Positions 63,759-64,000 of a DNA stretch of 64,000 bases are shown one piece after another. The stretch lies in the NCBI GenBank assembly GCA_937921865.1, contig CAKZWF010000039.1, positions 1-64,000 on the forward strand, in the 5' to 3' direction. How positions within the stretch are numbered: the stretch's first letter is position 1; every line of letters begins with the position of its first letter. This stretch comes from an uncultured Pseudomonadales bacterium. GTDB lineage: Bacteria; Pseudomonadota; Gammaproteobacteria; Pseudomonadales; Azotimanducaceae. A model generated the notes under the pieces. The model saw only the letters and a program-made list of their open reading frames with translations. It did not search any database and had not been told where the DNA came from. Position numbers and translations under genes: made by a program.

Positions 63759-64000
63759 TGGCAGACCTTACCCGGACTGCGCTGATTCAGCTGTGCGCAA
63801 CCAGTGACGTCAGCGCGAATCTGCGCTGTGCTGAAAATCTGATCCATCGTGCAGCCGCAGCGGGTGCATCCGTGATTGCGTTACCCGAAGCTTTCGCATT
63901 CATTGGACCGGACCCAGAGAAACGCCGCATCCTCGAACCGCTCGACAATCCGCAGGCGCAAACTCCGATACTGGACTGGTGCCGGACAGTGGCCCGCCAG
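63758..64000 (+). CDS. carbon-nitrogen hydrolase (nitrilase family), 5' part
   Basis: The first 81 codons of a gene that runs off the right window edge. ATG 63758 overlaps the stop of the receiver fragment. The sequence begins MADLTRTALIQLCATSDVSAN and reaches ASVIALPEAFAFIG, where Glu44 is the first residue of the Glu-Lys-Cys triad of nitrilase-superfamily amidases. The following PDPEKRRILEPLDNPQAQTP fits the Nit/omega-amidase branch. The Lys and Cys lie beyond the window, so activity cannot be judged. Confidence 0.85.
   Translation, partial: MADLTRTALIQLCATSDVSANLRCAENLIHRAAAAGASVIALPEAFAFIGPDPEKRRILEPLDNPQAQTPILDWCRTVARQ

Overview
This window is a dense piece of a gammaproteobacterial chromosome, judged by eye to be moderately GC-rich. 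The key evidence is the block aspS-yebC-ruvC-ruvA-ruvB-tolQRAB-pal-cpoB-queE-queC (32971-43868, minus strand), a classic gammaproteobacterial order. Gene pairs familiar from Pseudomonas and relatives support it: PA2779/PA2778, arsC-wrbA-DUF2069, miaE and YceH. The metabolic genes fit an aerobic heterotroph that degrades lipids or sterol-like compounds: acyl-CoA dehydrogenases, an MFE-2-type SDR, P450, a CaiB/AMACR-type enzyme, PrpE-like ligase and a carotenoid oxygenase. No transposase, integrase, phage gene or CRISPR array was seen.

Layout. 1-148: an 18-bp tandem repeat beside nadA. 1.2-2.7 kb: GST and a glutathione-synthetase-like ATP-grasp gene. 3.4-7.7 kb: SDR, two adjacent acyl-CoA dehydrogenases and a beta-propeller lactonase in one operon. 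7.6-13.8 kb, minus strand: phosphoesterase, exported protein, D-aminoacylase-like hydrolase, MFS, MBL hydrolase and YceH. 13.9-16.6 kb: PA2779/PA2778 and a P450. 17.9-21.6 kb: DUF2141, Tat-exported carotenoid oxygenase and a LytS/LytTR two-component system, closely coupled. 21.7-25.1 kb: GPH transporter, two SDRs and DUF2834. 25.2-32.9 kb is the accessory part: XRE and AraC regulators, tRNA-Lys, MipA, a shrunken acyl-CoA-dehydrogenase-like gene, methyltransferase, DUF2799 lipoprotein, GST and an exported MBL protein. 33.0-43.9 kb: queuosine precursor, Tol-Pal, Holliday-junction and aspS genes. 44.0-50.9 kb: FmdB, HU-like protein, proS, lytic transglycosylase, TlpA, YihY, arsC, WrbA and DUF2069. 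50.9-55.8 kb, minus strand: propionyl-CoA ligase, CoA-transferase family protein and ABC exporter. 55.9-64.0 kb: esterase, miaE, glycosyltransferase-like protein, two unknown proteins, argC, aminotransferase, DEAD-box helicase, a receiver-domain fragment and the start of a nitrilase-family gene.

The most interesting observation is the GST at 31214-31927. Its reading frame continues upstream of the apparent start through one in-frame UGA, located exactly where relatives carry the catalytic Cys of the CPxVQRA motif. A Shine-Dalgarno sequence precedes the upstream ATG, and a perfect 7-bp hairpin follows the UGA at the distance expected for a bacterial SECIS. This is a strong candidate for a selenocysteine-containing GST. 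Next in interest are a hairpin that buries the ribosome-binding site of the DUF2799 lipoprotein, an acyl-CoA-dehydrogenase-like gene that has lost two internal segments in frame, and an orphan half receiver domain between a helicase and a nitrilase gene.
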